From Streptomyces cadmiisoli (GTDB lineage: Bacteria > Actinomycetota > Actinomycetes > Streptomycetales > Streptomycetaceae): a stretch of DNA of 64,000 nucleotides. Both the position numbers and the translations under genes were made by a program. The stretch spans positions 8,370,001-8,434,000 of the forward strand of contig NZ_CP030073.1 of assembly GCF_003261055.1 (NCBI RefSeq), given 5' to 3'. This document shows positions 62,070-64,000 of this stretch, in pieces. Under the pieces are notes generated by a model. That model did not search any database and was not told where the DNA came from. It saw only the letters and a list, made by a program, of their open reading frames with translations. The first letter of the stretch is position 1. Every line of letters starts with the position of its first letter.

Positions 62070-62392
62070 AGCACCAGTCGGGAACGAACGATGGGACGCC
62101 TCTCGCGAGGACGGCGGATGCGCTACGTGAGGCGTCAATTCTGTAAGACGCTCCTCCCAAGACTCGATTTCCCTTGCGTCACGTTGCATGCAAGGGCCTC
62201 GAACGATCATTTCGTGCCTCTGGGATCTTGGCGCTCCTGAGTGAAGCCCAGTAGACTTATCAATAGATCGATGGATTACCGCCGCGCTCACCGCCAACAG
62301 TGAACAATCCGGCACCCAAGAATTCAGTTCTCAGATCTGACCCGGGCCACGTATTCGCTTCGGTGATACGTTGCAGAGCCGGGAGGTCCGAT
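62070..62392. other. 323-base AT-richer intergenic stretch with an inverted repeat
   Basis: Noticeably richer in A and T than its surroundings (for example around 62255-62345). CCCTTGC (62171-62177) and GCAAGGG (62190-62196) form a 7-bp inverted repeat with a 12-base spacer, which may be a terminator or an operator. No gene supported. Confidence 0.5.
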
Positions 62393-63253
62393 ATGGCGGA
62401 GCTTCGCCACGAGGTACTGGTTCTCGACGGCGTGCGCCGAGAACGGTCGACGCGCTTGCCCGACGGAGGACCGATCGTATCCTCGCCACTGGCATGCACC
62501 CTGATCCTGGGGGAGTCCGAGGCCGTCCTGGTCGACCCGCCCTTCACCCGCGATCAGGCACGCAAGGTCGGCGACTGGATCGAAAGCAAGGGAAAGCACC
62601 TGGCTCACATTTATGCCACCCACGGGCATGGCGATCACTGGTTCAGCACCGATCTGCTGATGCAACGATTTCCCGACGCCGTTCCTTATGCGACCGAGGG
62701 AACAATCCGACTGATGCGCAAACAAGCGACCGTGGGACGCCAACAGAGCTGGGATATCGATTTTCCAGGCCTCATCCCCGAAAGTCCCGTGGTCTTCCAG
62801 GTGATTCCCGCGGAGGGTTTCCAACTTGAGGGTCATCATCTGCTGGCTGTGGAGACCGGCCATACCGACACCGACGACACCACCGTTCTGCACGTTCCGT
62901 CGAGCGGACTGATCATCGCGGGAGACGTCGCATACAACGGAGTGCACCAGTACCTGCTGGAAAGCGCCGACGGCGGGATCGACAGCTGGCTTGCCGCGCT
63001 TGACACCGTCGCCGCGCTGCACCCACGTGCGGTTGTCGCGGGTCACAAGAACCGGGATCTGCCCGACGCCCCGTCAATCCTGGCGCAGACCCGTGACTAT
63101 CTGCTTGATCCCAGCGCTTGCTGGCAGCGGAGCCGACCCCACGCGAGTTCTTCGACGAGATGCTGCGGCTCTACCCGGATCGGCTCAATGTCGGTCCGGT
63201 GTGGAACAGCGCACTGGCTCTCCTGTCATGACCGGTGCCCGCAGAAGCGGTGA
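62393..63253 (+). pseudogene. Metallo-beta-lactamase-fold hydrolase, frameshifted near the C-terminus
   Basis: Starts at ATG 62393 with GGGAGG upstream. The MBL core is intact: HxHxDH motif THGHGDHWFS, later His in VETGHTDTDD, Asp in IIAGDVAYNG and His in VVAGHKNRD. After DYLLD (about 63107) the frame departs into CWQRSRPHASSS to a stop at 63253. The other frame reads QRLLAAEPTPREFFDEMLRL and PDRLNVGPVWNSALALL to TGA 63229-63231, the normal family ending. One base is missing near 63107-63112. The enzyme may retain activity. Base composition is less GC-rich than its neighbours. Confidence 0.8.
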
Positions 63254-63390
63254 TCCACCGGTTTCGCCGCGTCGACGGCCGACGCGGCGGGTACCAGTTC
63301 TGCTCGGAGCAACCACTCCGACCGCGGCCTTTTGGCACCGTCCAGCCGCAGTGCGGCGGCCCGATCGTCCCGTCTGCGGGCCGTGCGGTT

Positions 63391-64000
63391 TCAGACGTCG
63401 GTGGACTGCCAGCGGATGCCGGTCAGCTGCTGCGAGCGCTCCCACAGGCGACGGCCGAGTTCCGGGTCCTGCGCTGCTGCCGACAACTGTCCGGGCTGCG
63501 GATGTCCGGATCGTCCGCCCCGCCCGTCAGGCCCGATGTAGGAGCCCCCGACGAGGCCGGGTTCCGTCGCCGCGAAAAGTTGGGGCAGAGCTCCCATCTC
63601 CTGACTCTGCGCGAAGAGCATGCCGGAAACGCGCATGGCGATCCCGATGAGACCGGTTCCCTTGCTCTGCATGGGCGTGTTGCTGTAGCCCGGGTGTGCC
63701 AGAACGCTCGTGATGGGTGACGATGCCGACTCCTCGCGCCGGGCGAGCTCCACACCGAAGACCGCGTTGGCCAGCTTCGATGCCGAGTAGGCGGCGATGG
63801 GTGTGTACTTCCGCGACCACGCGACGTCGTCCAGATCGAGTTCGCCCTTCTCGTGCATGTAGGACGTCACCGTGACCACCCGCGGTGCCGGTGACCGGCG
63901 CAGTGCCGGTTCCAACAACGCTGTGAGCGCGAAGTGGCCAAGATGGTTCGCGGCGAAATGGCGCTCCGCCCCCTGAGCGGTCACGGCGTGCTCGACCATG
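63391..64000 (-). CDS. Short-chain dehydrogenase/reductase, 5' end beyond the window
   Basis: The visible C-terminal 202 residues carry the SDR pattern NHLGHFALTALLEPAL, VVTVTSYMH, the catalytic YxxxK as AAYSASKLANAVFGVEL and HPGYSNTPMQ. The N-terminal TGxxxGIG cofactor loop and the NAG motif lie past the window edge, so the gene is incomplete here. It resembles the protochlorophyllide reductase/retinol dehydrogenase-like subgroup of actinobacteria. Reaction unknown. Confidence 0.85.
   Translation of the reverse strand, partial: MVEHAVTAQGAERHFAANHLGHFALTALLEPALRRSPAPRVVTVTSYMHEKGELDLDDVAWSRKYTPIAAYSASKLANAVFGVELARREESASSPITSVLAHPGYSNTPMQSKGTGLIGIAMRVSGMLFAQSQEMGALPQLFAATEPGLVGGSYIGPDGRGGRSGHPQPGQLSAAAQDPELGRRLWERSQQLTGIRWQSTDV

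Overview
The window is high-GC actinobacterial DNA, most likely from a Streptomyces or a close relative. The support is very strong G/C third-position bias, frequent GTG starts with GGAGG-type ribosome binding sites, a mycothiol-dependent maleylpyruvate isomerase, several lineage-typical small proteins, an RsbW-like ATPase, DUF4240, and many secreted peptidoglycan-active enzymes. I see no rRNA, tRNA, CRISPR array, transposase or prophage. It reads as a chromosomal accessory arm made of short operons, each with its own regulator and often a visible operator.

Layout. 1-4.1 kb: 3' end of a pirin, a divergent EamA exporter/MarR pair around a perfect palindrome, an aquaporin-like protein with a NAD(P)-binding reductase, and an AhpD-like protein divergent from a MocR regulator. 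5.7-11.2 kb: LuxR-type response regulator and sensor kinase divergent from a MacB-type ABC transporter. 11.4-14.4 kb: NUDIX hydrolase, DUF4240 protein, RsbW-like ATPase and two small conserved proteins. 14.9-17.7 kb: a complete three-component P450 set (ferredoxin, ferredoxin reductase, P450). 17.8-24.1 kb: GAP-family membrane protein, secreted aminopeptidase, then three consecutive secreted wall-binding proteins (M15 peptidase, DUF1906 protein, M74-like endopeptidase).

24.1-29.6 kb: an FAD-linked oxidase and a TetR regulator that share an operator sequence, then an operon of two paralogous luciferase-like flavin monooxygenases and an F420/NADP-reductase-like protein behind a readable promoter. 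29.7-38.4 kb: a full gentisate pathway for 3-hydroxybenzoate. Maleylpyruvate isomerase, fumarylpyruvate hydrolase and gentisate dioxygenase run left; the 3-hydroxybenzoate 6-hydroxylase, a transporter, a flavin-binding protein and a quinone reductase run right; two paralogous IclR regulators sit between, pointing at each other. 38.4-43.8 kb: an orphan protein, a MarR gene translationally coupled to an MFS transporter fused to an alpha/beta hydrolase, and a secreted sialidase-fold protein.

43.8-50.4 kb: a LysR regulator divergent from a five-gene operon (tartrate/malate-type oxidative decarboxylase, MFS transporter, D-2-hydroxyacid dehydrogenase, AtuA-family protein, DUF4387 protein). I regard this as the best candidate for an undescribed catabolic route. 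50.5-56.6 kb: small membrane protein, a HAD phosphatase with RibB, an NTF2-like protein, a decayed gene, folA-thyA, and a coiled-coil membrane protein. 56.8-64 kb: a large secreted subtilase behind a 16-bp perfect palindrome, a HIT hydrolase, a methyltransferase, a frameshifted metallo-beta-lactamase-fold gene and the 3' part of an SDR.
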